From contig CANQTK010000014.1 in the NCBI GenBank assembly GCA_947626735.1, forward strand, positions 1-33,144: DNA of 33,144 bases, in the 5' to 3' direction. Every line of letters starts with the position of its first letter. Position 1 is the stretch's first letter. Under the pieces are notes generated by a model that saw nothing but the letters and a program-made list of their open reading frames with translations, was not told where the DNA came from and searched no databases. The position numbers and the translations under genes are program-made. Positions 16,471 to 23,636 of the stretch are shown here, in pieces. Source of the DNA: an uncultured Clostridia bacterium. Its GTDB lineage: Bacteria; Bacillota; Clostridia; TANB77; CAG-508.

Positions 16471-18804
16471 ATGTTATGTTCCATTTGTAACAAAAATACG
16501 GCTGTTATTTTTATTAATAAACAAATGCCTGATCATTCCATTGCTACCGAAGGACTATGCTATGAATGTGCGAAGAAAAAAGGAGTTAATCCTTTAGATG
16601 CTTTGGCAAAACAAGCTAATATTTCTGAGGAAGATATCAAAAATATGACAGACCAACTAGAGAACATGTTTCAAGATATGTCTTCTAATATAGATATGGA
16701 TGCTGGCTTTTCTATAGAACCATTAAATAGTAGTGAAGAAGAAGATGCTAGTGCAGAAACGCCCAACGCCATTCCTCTTGGTGCTATTTTCTCTAATATT
16801 TTTGGTAAATCACAAGATGGTAGAGAGGAAAGTAGTTCTTCTAGCTCAGAAAAGAAAAAAGTAAAAGTAGAAAAGAAGCCAAAAGAAAAGAAGAAAAAGG
16901 CTTTAGATACTTTTGGAACCAACTTAACCAATAAAGCAAAAAACAATGAAATTGATATGGTAGTTGGTAGAAATAAAGAAATTCAAAGAATGATTCAAAT
17001 TTTAAATAGACGCTCGAAAAATAACCCTTGCTTAATTGGCGAACCAGGTGTTGGTAAAACAGCCATCGCACAAGGCTTAGCCTTAAAAATTGCAGCTGGA
17101 AGAGTCCCTGCTAAATTATTAAATAAAGAAGTTTATCTTCTAGATATGACAGCGATTATTGCAGGAACGCAATTTAGAGGACAATTTGAAGCCAGAATGA
17201 AATCGATTATGGACGAGTGCAAAAGTCTTGGCAATATTATTCTAGTCATTGATGAAATTCACAATATTATTGGTGCAGGCGATGCAGAACATTCGATGAA
17301 TGCGGCCAATATTTTAAAACCTGCTCTTGCTAATGGAGAAATTCAATTAATTGGAACCACTACTTTGAAAGAATATCGTAAATATATTGAAAAAGATACT
17401 GCTTTAGAGCGTAGATTTCAGCCAATTATTGTAGAAGAACCTTCTATTTCCGATTCCATTGATATTTTAGAGGGTATTAAAAAATATTATGAAGATTTCC
17501 ACAAAGTAAAAATTTCAACCGATGTCATTAAACAAACGGTTATGATGTCGGAAAAATATATTCATGACCGCTTCTTACCAGATAAAGCTATTGATATTTT
17601 AGACGAGGCTTGTTCTCGTATCAATTTAAATAACAAAGCCTTATATCAATTAGAAGTATTAAAAAATGAACTAAAAGAAGTACAAGAAGAAAAAGAAGAA
17701 GCTGCTCAAGCAGATTCCACCGAGGACTACCAAAAAGCTGCGGAATTAAAAGCCAAAGAATGTAGTTTAATAGAGCAAATTGATCAAATTAATTCTTCTT
17801 TAAAATTAACTGAGCTTACCATTCAAGATATTGCTGAAGTAGTGGAAAGTTGGACCAAAATTCCAGTGAAAAAAATTACAGAGGAAGAAACCTTAAAACT
17901 ATTAAACTTGGAACAAAACTTACATCAAAGAGTCATTGGTCAAAATGAAGCGATTGAAGCTGTTGCTCGTGCTATTCGTAGAAGTCGTGCAGGACTAAAA
18001 AGCACAAAACGACCACCATCTTTTATTTTCGTAGGACCTACTGGTGTAGGAAAAACGGAACTTGCTAAAAGTTTAGCTTATGAAATGTTTGGCGATGAAA
18101 ATTCCATTATTCGTGTAGATATGTCGGAATATATGGAAAGTCACTCTACTTCTAAGTTAATTGGTTCTCCTCCTGGTTATGTAGGATACGATGATGCAGG
18201 ACAATTAACTGAAAAAGTAAAAAGAAAACCATATTCTATTGTGTTACTAGATGAAATTGAAAAAGCACACCCAGATGTGTTTAATATTTTACTTCAAGTA
18301 TTAGATGATGGAAGATTAACCGATAACCAAGGAAATACCATCTCTTTTGAAAATACCATTATTATTATGACCTCTAATGCAGGTTCTAACTTAAATACCA
18401 ATTCGATTGGTTTTGGAGGAAATGCTATTTCGAATAAAGGAAAAATATTAGATGCTTTAAAGCAAAGTTTCCGTCCTGAATTTTTAAATAGAGTAGACGA
18501 AATTGTGGTATTTGAGCCATTAAATAAAGAGCAATTACTACAAATTGTAGATTTAATGTTAGAAGATACCAAAAAAGCTTTAGCAGATAAAAATATGGTA
18601 TTGGAAATGACACAAGAAGCCAAAGAATATATACTGGAAAAAGGAACAGACTTAAAATATGGTGCAAGACCTTTAAGAAGAGCCATTCAACGTTATTTAG
18701 AGGATGAACTATCCGATATGATTTTAAAACAAGAATTAAAGAATGGACAAAAAGTAGTGGTCAATAGCGATAAGGAAAAATTACTATTTTCAGTAGAAGC
18801 ATAA
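16471..18804 (+). CDS. clpE: ClpE-type ATP-dependent unfoldase
   Basis: A 777-aa HSP100 ATPase that unfolds proteins for the ClpP protease. The N-terminus has a zinc finger (Cys3, Cys6, Cys30, Cys33) instead of the ClpC N-domain, which marks the ClpE type; the finger resembles McsA. A Ser/Lys-rich linker (120-145) follows. AAA domain 1 has Walker A GEPGVGKT (190-197) and Walker B VIDEIH (259-264). A UVR-like coiled segment (about 395-440) comes next. AAA domain 2 has GPTGVGKT (522-529) and VLLDEIEKAHPD. The IGF tripeptide at 646-648 is the ClpP-docking loop. In Firmicutes ClpE is usually heat-induced through CtsR; no canonical CtsR direct repeat is visible here. pgsA follows after 52 bp without a terminator. 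Confidence 0.94.
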   Translation: MLCSICNKNTAVIFINKQMPDHSIATEGLCYECAKKKGVNPLDALAKQANISEEDIKNMTDQLENMFQDMSSNIDMDAGFSIEPLNSSEEEDASAETPNAIPLGAIFSNIFGKSQDGREESSSSSSEKKKVKVEKKPKEKKKKALDTFGTNLTNKAKNNEIDMVVGRNKEIQRMIQILNRRSKNNPCLIGEPGVGKTAIAQGLALKIAAGRVPAKLLNKEVYLLDMTAIIAGTQFRGQFEARMKSIMDECKSLGNIILVIDEIHNIIGAGDAEHSMNAANILKPALANGEIQLIGTTTLKEYRKYIEKDTALERRFQPIIVEEPSISDSIDILEGIKKYYEDFHKVKISTDVIKQTVMMSEKYIHDRFLPDKAIDILDEACSRINLNNKALYQLEVLKNELKEVQEEKEEAAQADSTEDYQKAAELKAKECSLIEQIDQINSSLKLTELTIQDIAEVVESWTKIPVKKITEEETLKLLNLEQNLHQRVIGQNEAIEAVARAIRRSRAGLKSTKRPPSFIFVGPTGVGKTELAKSLAYEMFGDENSIIRVDMSEYMESHSTSKLIGSPPGYVGYDDAGQLTEKVKRKPYSIVLLDEIEKAHPDVFNILLQVLDDGRLTDNQGNTISFENTIIIMTSNAGSNLNTNSIGFGGNAISNKGKILDALKQSFRPEFLNRVDEIVVFEPLNKEQLLQIVDLMLEDTKKALADKNMVLEMTQEAKEYILEKGTDLKYGARPLRRAIQRYLEDELSDMILKQELKNGQKVVVNSDKEKLLFSVEA

Positions 18805-18856
18805 AAAAGTCTAAGACAAGAAACATACTAATTTATGTACTTTTAGGAGGAAATTT

Positions 18857-19453
18857 ATGTTGAAACAGATACCAAATATACTAACTATTTTAAGATTTAT
18901 CTTAATCCCATTTATTGTTGTATTAATTGCACTAAATAATTATATAGGAGCTTTTATTATACTTACTTTATCGGCGATTACAGATGTGTTAGATGGTTTT
19001 ATTGCAAGAAAATTTAACTTTATTACTAACTTTGGTAAATTAATTGATCCTCTTGCTGATAAAACGACGCAAGTTTCTGTTTTAGTTACTTTAGCATTAA
19101 AAGATGTCATTCCTTTTTGGATTTTAATTGTTGTATTTTTAAAGGAATTTTTAATGGTAGCTGGTGCTTCTTTTCTCTATGGAAAAGAGCTTGTTGTTTC
19201 TAGCAAATGGTATGGAAAACTAACAACTGTATTGTTTTATGTGGCCATTGTATCTTCTTTTTTCATTTATACTTGGAATGCACCATTAATAGGACATCCA
19301 GAATATTCTGCTCCAATGCTTCCAAAGTTTGATATTTACATTTATTATTTGGCTATTGTTTCTACCATATTTTCTTTAGTAATGTATTTTCAAACCTTCT
19401 ATCGCCAAGGCTATTTGAAAAAGGAAAATCTAAAAATTCAAGAAAAAAAATAA
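18857..19453 (+). CDS. pgsA: CDP-diacylglycerol--glycerol-3-phosphate 3-phosphatidyltransferase
   Basis: A 198-aa membrane enzyme that makes phosphatidylglycerol phosphate from CDP-diacylglycerol, the committed step to phosphatidylglycerol and cardiolipin. The CDP-alcohol transferase signature DG-x2-AR-x8-G-x3-D-x3-D is complete: Asp46, Gly47, Ala50, Arg51, Gly60, Asp64, Asp68. Several hydrophobic helices flank it. Ribosome site AGGAGG. It is probably co-transcribed with clpE and ends at a strong terminator 7 bp after its stop. Confidence 0.94.
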   Translation: MLKQIPNILTILRFILIPFIVVLIALNNYIGAFIILTLSAITDVLDGFIARKFNFITNFGKLIDPLADKTTQVSVLVTLALKDVIPFWILIVVFLKEFLMVAGASFLYGKELVVSSKWYGKLTTVLFYVAIVSSFFIYTWNAPLIGHPEYSAPMLPKFDIYIYYLAIVSTIFSLVMYFQTFYRQGYLKKENLKIQEKK

Positions 19454-19460
19454 AAAATTA

Positions 19461-19488
19461 GGGCATAATTCTAAATTGAATTATGCCC
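19461..19488. terminator. Bidirectional rho-independent terminator between pgsA and cwlD
   Basis: GGGCATAATTC and its exact complement form an 11-bp stem with a 6-base loop. On the minus strand it is followed by TAATTTTTTATTTTTTTT; on the plus strand T-runs follow more loosely. It serves the convergent pgsA and cwlD genes. Confidence 0.85.
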
Positions 19489-19513
19489 CTATTATCGTTT
19501 TTAACTTAATTTT

Positions 19514-20233
19514 TTAATTTGCATTATTATAAAAATAATCAATAATTCCATTATAAATGCCCCAAGCAAGTTTGTCTTGGTATTCGTCTGTTAATAGTAA
19601 TGCTTCTTCTTCTGGGTTCGATAAAAATCCACATTCTACAATAGAAATTGGTATTTCTACATGTTTCATAATATAAACATTATCTAATTTCATGGCCACT
19701 CTTTTATTTTCTTTTTGAATGGCTTCATTTAAATTTTCTTGTAAACTTTTTGCTAATTTAATACTCTGTTCATTTCCTTCTTTATAAAAACATTGCCAAC
19801 CCCAGTATTGTTGTTGTGGAATTTTATTTAAATGAATAGAAATAAATAAGTCTGCGGAGGATTCATTTCCTATTTTTACTCGATTATGAATATCCGATAC
19901 TTTTTTTTGCTTTAACGTTTTACTATCTAAATCATAGATAGCATTTTCATCACTTCTTGTTAAAATAACAGTAGTTCCCGACTGTTCTAATAAGTTTTGT
20001 AATTTTAAAGCAATTTTTAAGTTTGTTTCTGCCTCTGTCGTACCATTACTACTTTGCGCTCCCTCATCTGGTACGCCATGCCCTGCATCAATCACAATTA
20101 CTTTGTTGCTAACAGGAAGAGCTACCGTTTGTATACTCTCTTTTTTTTGTGCTGTTTGAAACGTAAAAGCACAAAGTGAAACGCCAACTAATAACATTAC
20201 AATTAGGATTCTTCTTTTATCTAAAATAATCAT
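19514..20233 (-). CDS. cwlD: Spore N-acetylmuramoyl-L-alanine amidase CwlD-like
   Basis: A 239-aa zinc amidase (Amidase_3 family) with an N-terminal signal anchor (10-27). Metal and catalytic residues are visible: His52 in IDAGHG, Glu67 before NL, His134 in SIHLN and Glu200 in VECGFLSNP. Its compact size without wall-binding domains and the sequence 'GTTEAETNL...WGWQCFYK..N.QS..LA' fit CwlD, which removes peptides from muramic acid so that spore-cortex muramic-delta-lactam can form. Single gene ending at the shared terminator; its ribosome site GGGAG lies in the right arm of a hairpin at 20235-20281. Confidence 0.88.
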   Translation of the reverse strand: MIILDKRRILIVMLLVGVSLCAFTFQTAQKKESIQTVALPVSNKVIVIDAGHGVPDEGAQSSNGTTEAETNLKIALKLQNLLEQSGTTVILTRSDENAIYDLDSKTLKQKKVSDIHNRVKIGNESSADLFISIHLNKIPQQQYWGWQCFYKEGNEQSIKLAKSLQENLNEAIQKENKRVAMKLDNVYIMKHVEIPISIVECGFLSNPEEEALLLTDEYQDKLAWGIYNGIIDYFYNNAN

Positions 20234-20234
20234 G

Positions 20235-20281
20235 AAAAAAACTCCCTTTTAAGACTTTCTATATCTTATGAGAGTTTTTTT
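20235..20281 (-). terminator. Interrupted hairpin before cwlD, overlapping its ribosome site
   Basis: AAAAAAACTC and GAGTTTTTTT pair across about 27 bases, with an inner AAGA/TCTT pairing. It could end the upstream DUF2752 transcript, or it could mask the cwlD ribosome site. The stem is AT-rich and interrupted, so moderate support only. Confidence 0.4.
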
Positions 20282-20319
20282 ATTTTATGCTTTTTCTTTA
20301 TTATTCATTCAAATAAATT

Positions 20320-20700
20320 CTAAAGAATATTTCTTATGACTGTAAAGATTCCTAATGCCACTAAAAAAATAATCCAAAATTTTGTCTTTGGGTATAAAAA
20401 AGTCAAAATTTCCTTTTTTCGAAATGCATTGATGATAAAAAGAATATTGACTATCATTAAATAGACAATAGTAATGAAAAAGATAGGATGATAAAAAAAG
20501 CTAGCAGAAAAATTGCCTAGCATAAAATTCATAACACATCTTGTTCCTTGACAATTTGGGCATAAAATACCAAAGAAATGATATATTGGACAAGGTGGCA
20601 AAAATCTTACCATATTAAAATTAACAAATAAAAATAGAATTAGAACTAAAAATACAATTCCTAGTTCTAATAATAACATCTTTTTTATTTTTTGTTTCAT
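20320..20700 (-). CDS. DUF2752 small membrane protein
   Basis: A 126-aa protein with three hydrophobic segments (about 10-28, 65-90, 105-122). It carries the DUF2752 signature CPNCQGTR after a short loop CPIYHFFGILCP. Function of the family is unknown. Its ATG overlaps the TGA of the GGDEF frame (ATGA), so translation is probably coupled. Confidence 0.85.
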   Translation of the reverse strand: MKQKIKKMLLLELGIVFLVLILFLFVNFNMVRFLPPCPIYHFFGILCPNCQGTRCVMNFMLGNFSASFFYHPIFFITIVYLMIVNILFIINAFRKKEILTFLYPKTKFWIIFLVALGIFTVIRNIL

Positions 20701-21224
20701 AAATTGCCTCTTCTTTTCTTTTCTTCTTCATGTTTTCTTCGGTCAATAACATAAGTACTTCCTTGAATGGTTTTGGCTAAATGTTTTACACTAGCACCTG
20801 CTTCTCCTATTTCTAGTACATTATGAAACCTTCCTTTTTCTACTTCTACCACACCAATTGAAATAGAAGTAAGTGGAAATTGCTCCATAATTCCTTTTCT
20901 ATTTTCTACTTCTATATAGCCTTGTTTGGCATCTTCTTCTGTAAAATATTTTAAAATATTGGTATCAAAATCGGCAATAATGTTTTGGCATATTTTTTCA
21001 TAATCTGCTTCCGAAATAATAGCCACAAAGTCATCTCCACCAATATGTCCTACAAAACTATCTTCATATTCATCAGTATGAATATTTTTTAAAATAGTTT
21101 TAGCCGTAAATTTAATAATTTCGTCACCTTTTAAAAAGCCATATACATCATTATAAGCTTTAAAATTGTCTAAATCTAAATACATCATAGCAAAGGTTTC
21201 TTTGGCAACAAAACGTTTTTTCAT
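20697..21224 (-). CDS. GGDEF domain, C-terminal half of a frameshifted REC-GGDEF protein
   Basis: The frame from MKKRFVAKETF gives 175 aa with DLDNFKAYND and the active-site loop GHIGGDDFVAI (GGDDF for GGDEF), the fold of diguanylate cyclases that make cyclic di-GMP. The domain is not a separate gene: the frame is open further upstream and reads SPLTGLPGNVQIQAEM, the conserved start of a GGDEF domain, directly continuous with the end of the REC frame if one C is ignored. Combined protein 318 aa over 20697-21654. The GGDDF variant is frequent in the 'SPLTGLPGN' group, so it need not mean loss of activity. Confidence 0.88.
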   Translation of the reverse strand: MKKRFVAKETFAMMYLDLDNFKAYNDVYGFLKGDEIIKFTAKTILKNIHTDEYEDSFVGHIGGDDFVAIISEADYEKICQNIIADFDTNILKYFTEEDAKQGYIEVENRKGIMEQFPLTSISIGVVEVEKGRFHNVLEIGEAGASVKHLAKTIQGSTYVIDRRKHEEEKKRRGNL

Positions 21225-21243
21225 TTCTGCTTGAATTTGAACA

Positions 21244-21654
21244 TTACCAGGAAGTCCGCGTTAATGGGCTTACTCTTCTATTAATATAAATTAATTTTAG
21301 TACATTTTGAATGGTATAATATAAGTAGTCTTCGTCAATTGGATGCTTAATATAATGTGCTACCCCTAATTTTAACATTGCTAAACGATGCTCATGATCT
21401 TTATTCGAAGATAAGATAATAATAGGAGTAATGGTATTATCTTCGTCTTGCTTAATTTTTTGACACATTTCAATACTATCTTCTTGAATTCCATCTTCAT
21501 TGATAATAATCAAGGATGGAATATTTTTTAATGCTATTTCTAGTTGATCTGTAGCAACATTCGTAAAACGATATTCTTTGTTGTTTTTGAACATTCTTTT
21601 TAACGTTTGTTCTAGAACTTGATTATCATCAATTAAATAAATTTCTTGTACCAT
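21244..21654 (-). CDS. Degenerate receiver (REC) domain, N-terminal half of the REC-GGDEF protein
   Basis: 136 aa in the uninterrupted frame. Acidic pair Asp9-Asp10 and the strand pattern are those of a response-regulator receiver domain. The phospho-acceptor position (PSLIIIN) holds Asn52 instead of Asp, and the C-terminal KP is changed to KHP, so normal phosphorylation is unlikely. The last residues RTSW arise from the frameshift; with the extra C removed the frame passes into SPLTGLPG and the GGDEF domain. It starts 2 bp after the CmpB-like gene, with its AAGGAG site inside that gene's end. Confidence 0.85.
   Translation of the reverse strand: MVQEIYLIDDNQVLEQTLKRMFKNNKEYRFTNVATDQLEIALKNIPSLIIINEDGIQEDSIEMCQKIKQDEDNTITPIIILSSNKDHEHRLAMLKLGVAHYIKHPIDEDYLYYTIQNVLKLIYINRRVSPLTRTSW
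21256..21260 (-). other. +1 frameshift site in REC-GGDEF gene (ACG-C-GGA)
   Basis: The coding strand reads CCA TTA ACG C GGA CTT CCT. Without the C it gives P-L-T-G-L-P, the invariant entry of the GGDEF domain. With it, the next codon is CGG, as in comEC. Confidence 0.85.
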
Positions 21655-21656
21655 AC

Positions 21657-22481
21657 TTACTCCTTATTTTTCTTCTTACTATTTTGCTTTAGTTTATTAA
21701 TATCAATTTTTTGACTTAAAAATTCTGTAATCGTTTCTGATTTCATGCTAGGAAATGCTTTTTTCAAACGATTTGCTTGCCTATATATTTTTAGTTTTAA
21801 CCTTGCTTGCGAAATTTTTAATTCTCTGATTACTTTTTCGATACTTTCTATGCTACTTTTTTCTATTTCTGCTGTTTTTAATTTTGCCTTTCCTTTTAGT
21901 TCTTTTAATTCTTTTACTTTTTCTTTAATGGTATCGCTTAATTCATTTACTTTTTTAATGCCTACTTCAAAGTTCGTTACTGCAATAATACTGATGACTA
22001 AATCTACCAACATTAGAATGACTATAATTAGGCCACTATAAAATAAGAGATTGATTGGAATTTTTTTTATATAGGTTTCTACCAATGGATGAATGTAACA
22101 AATAAACAAAACTCCTAAAACGCCCCAAAAAATAGAATTTTTTAAACATACTCTTCCTTGAATATTAAATTTCAAATGAGAATAATCCCAATATTTTGTC
22201 TTAAATACTTTTTCTAAAAATAAACCAACAAGATATTCCCATATCGATAAAAGAACAAAGGCAGCGATAAATAATAAGATTGGTTTTTCTTTTAAGAAAT
22301 TTAAACCTACTAGCATAATTAATGCGCCAAACCCATAAATAGGACAAAATGGTCCATTTAAAAAACCGCTATTCACCCATTTTTTTTGTTCTATTGTTTT
22401 AGATACAGATTCTAATACCCAACCTGCAAAAGAATATACGATAAAATATATCATAAAATATAAAATAGTATTTGAATCCAT
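21657..22481 (-). CDS. CmpB-like putative ABC-transporter type IV membrane protein
   Basis: 274 aa. The N-terminal region 'YFIVYSFAGWVLESV...KKWVNSGFLNGPFCPIYGFGAL' matches the ABC_trans_CmpB family (PF06541) pattern 'F..YS..GW..E......WVNRGFL.GP.CPIYG.G'. About five or six hydrophobic segments run to residue 175. A charged coiled coil (about 180-240) follows, ending in a Lys/Asn-rich tail. The transport role is inferred from the family name only; no ATPase partner lies nearby. It begins 23 bp after the Ig-like gene and sits 2 bp before the REC gene. Confidence 0.85.
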   Translation of the reverse strand: MDSNTILYFMIYFIVYSFAGWVLESVSKTIEQKKWVNSGFLNGPFCPIYGFGALIMLVGLNFLKEKPILLFIAAFVLLSIWEYLVGLFLEKVFKTKYWDYSHLKFNIQGRVCLKNSIFWGVLGVLFICYIHPLVETYIKKIPINLLFYSGLIIVILMLVDLVISIIAVTNFEVGIKKVNELSDTIKEKVKELKELKGKAKLKTAEIEKSSIESIEKVIRELKISQARLKLKIYRQANRLKKAFPSMKSETITEFLSQKIDINKLKQNSKKKNKE

Positions 22482-22504
22482 GTTTTCTTTCCTTCTTTGC
22501 TAGT

Positions 22505-23428
22505 TTAAATTGTTGTTTCTCCTGAAACTTCTGTGGTTAAACCACTAACACTATAAGCAGTAATCGTTATTTTATTTTCTCCTTGTGCTAATGTCTGTGA
22601 AAATTCTACTTCTTTCATATTTAAAGGAGTTCCTGTTTTTTGAGGATCCGTTGAATAATAGACTCCGTTTAACGTATATTCTATTTTTTGAATTCCTTCT
22701 TCATCTGTTACTTTAATGTTTAACTTGTTGCCATTTCTAGAAAGATTAATTTCTGGTTTCTTTGCTCCTTTATAAATTTGTTCTTTTCTTGCTTCATTTC
22801 CTGCTTTGTCTACGGCTACAATTGTTAATGTGTTTTCTCCTTTTAAAATATCAATCTTTTCTTCTATTTGTTTGCTAGAATCTTCTCTTGCATCTATTCT
22901 AGTTTCATCTTCTTCATTCCAATAGTAAAGTACATAATCTAGTTCTGTCTCATCTTTTACCACAATTTTTACTTTTGCATTTTCTACTATTAGCTCAATT
23001 TCAGGCTCTATTACGTCTCCTTCTTCTCTTTCATAAAGTTCACTATACGATACGGTTTTTTTATTCATATCGGTTACTTTTAAGTCCAGTACATTAGAGC
23101 CAATTGGAAGGTCAATAATTTCTTCTAATTCATTTCTACCTTTTCCTTGTAATATAACTTCTTCTGTATTATTCCAACGATAAGCTATTTTTTCTATTGC
23201 TTTATCATGTGTTACTTTGATTCGTAATTGTGTTCCTTCGTTTATTACTTCTACTAATGGGTCTGTTTGACCTACTGCTTGCTTTTGTGTTAACACACTA
23301 TAAGAAGCTTGTCCCACTAACATGGCACCAAACAGAATACAAAATATAGCAAATATTCTAAAAATGGTTTTCATTTCTAGTGGTCCGCCTTTCTTTTTTT
23401 GATTATTCATATATAATATTTGATTCAT
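22505..23428 (-). CDS. Exported or membrane-anchored protein with three Ig-like domains
   Basis: 307 aa with a positively charged N-terminus and one hydrophobic segment (about 20-43). Three related beta-rich domains follow, each with a 'L.IKVTD..GI.KI.Y..N' type pattern and an end such as GENTLTIVAVDKAGN or GENKITITAYSVSGL, typical of bacterial Ig-like repeats. I chose ATG 23428 for its GAGGAG site. No enzyme motif is visible; a structural or sensing role outside the membrane is inferred. First gene of the block CmpB-REC-GGDEF-DUF2752. Confidence 0.7.
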   Translation of the reverse strand: MNQILYMNNQKKKGGPLEMKTIFRIFAIFCILFGAMLVGQASYSVLTQKQAVGQTDPLVEVINEGTQLRIKVTHDKAIEKIAYRWNNTEEVILQGKGRNELEEIIDLPIGSNVLDLKVTDMNKKTVSYSELYEREEGDVIEPEIELIVENAKVKIVVKDETELDYVLYYWNEEDETRIDAREDSSKQIEEKIDILKGENTLTIVAVDKAGNEARKEQIYKGAKKPEINLSRNGNKLNIKVTDEEGIQKIEYTLNGVYYSTDPQKTGTPLNMKEVEFSQTLAQGENKITITAYSVSGLTTEVSGETTI

Positions 23429-23510
23429 TCTTGTTCTCCTCTATTCCTTGTTCCATAAGAAAAATATGGAAATTTCCTTTCTATTCTTAGAAAGACTTCA
23501 CTACGAATAA

Positions 23511-23539
23511 ATTATATCATAAGCATTTTTTAATGTAAA
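23511..23539 (-). promoter_or_regulatory. Predicted sigma-A promoter of the Ig-like gene block
   Basis: On the minus strand: TTTACA (23539-23534), 17-bp spacer, TATAAT (23516-23511). It lies outside the IS66 element, so the block keeps its own promoter. Confidence 0.75.
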
Positions 23540-23549
23540 CTATTTTTAT

Positions 23550-23565
23550 AAAAAAACACAATTAG
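23550..23565. terminator. Left arm of a terminator split by the IS66 element
   Basis: AAAAAAACACAATTAG is the exact complement of 25509-25524. Before insertion the two arms formed a 16-bp stem with an 11-base loop. Confidence 0.85.
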
Positions 23566-23567
23566 TG
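23560..23567. repeat. 8-bp target-site duplication, left copy (AATTAGTG)
   Basis: AATTAGTG directly abuts the left IS end and recurs at 25492-25499. Eight bases is the duplication length of the IS66 family. Confidence 0.9.
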
Positions 23568-23590
23568 GTTACTAGATAATAGTTATAGAT

Positions 23591-23636
23591 AAAAAATAAC
23601 GGGCTTTCCTTGAAATAGGAAGGCTCGTTATTTTTT
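23591..23636. terminator. Terminator at the left end of the IS66 element
   Basis: A 20-bp stem (AAAAAATAACG arm, two G-T wobbles) with a TGAAAT loop and T-run in both directions. It overlaps the transposase stop codon. Confidence 0.85.

Noticed and set aside
16293-16493. Minus-strand 66-aa frame over the clpE start
   Set aside because: It overlaps the divergent promoter and the large inverted repeat, begins antisense to clpE codons and ends in a poly-Phe run.
23380-23400. GGCGGA near the start of the Ig-like gene as a third frameshift site
   Set aside because: It reads in frame as Gly-Gly (GGC GGA), and removing the C gives an immediate stop.
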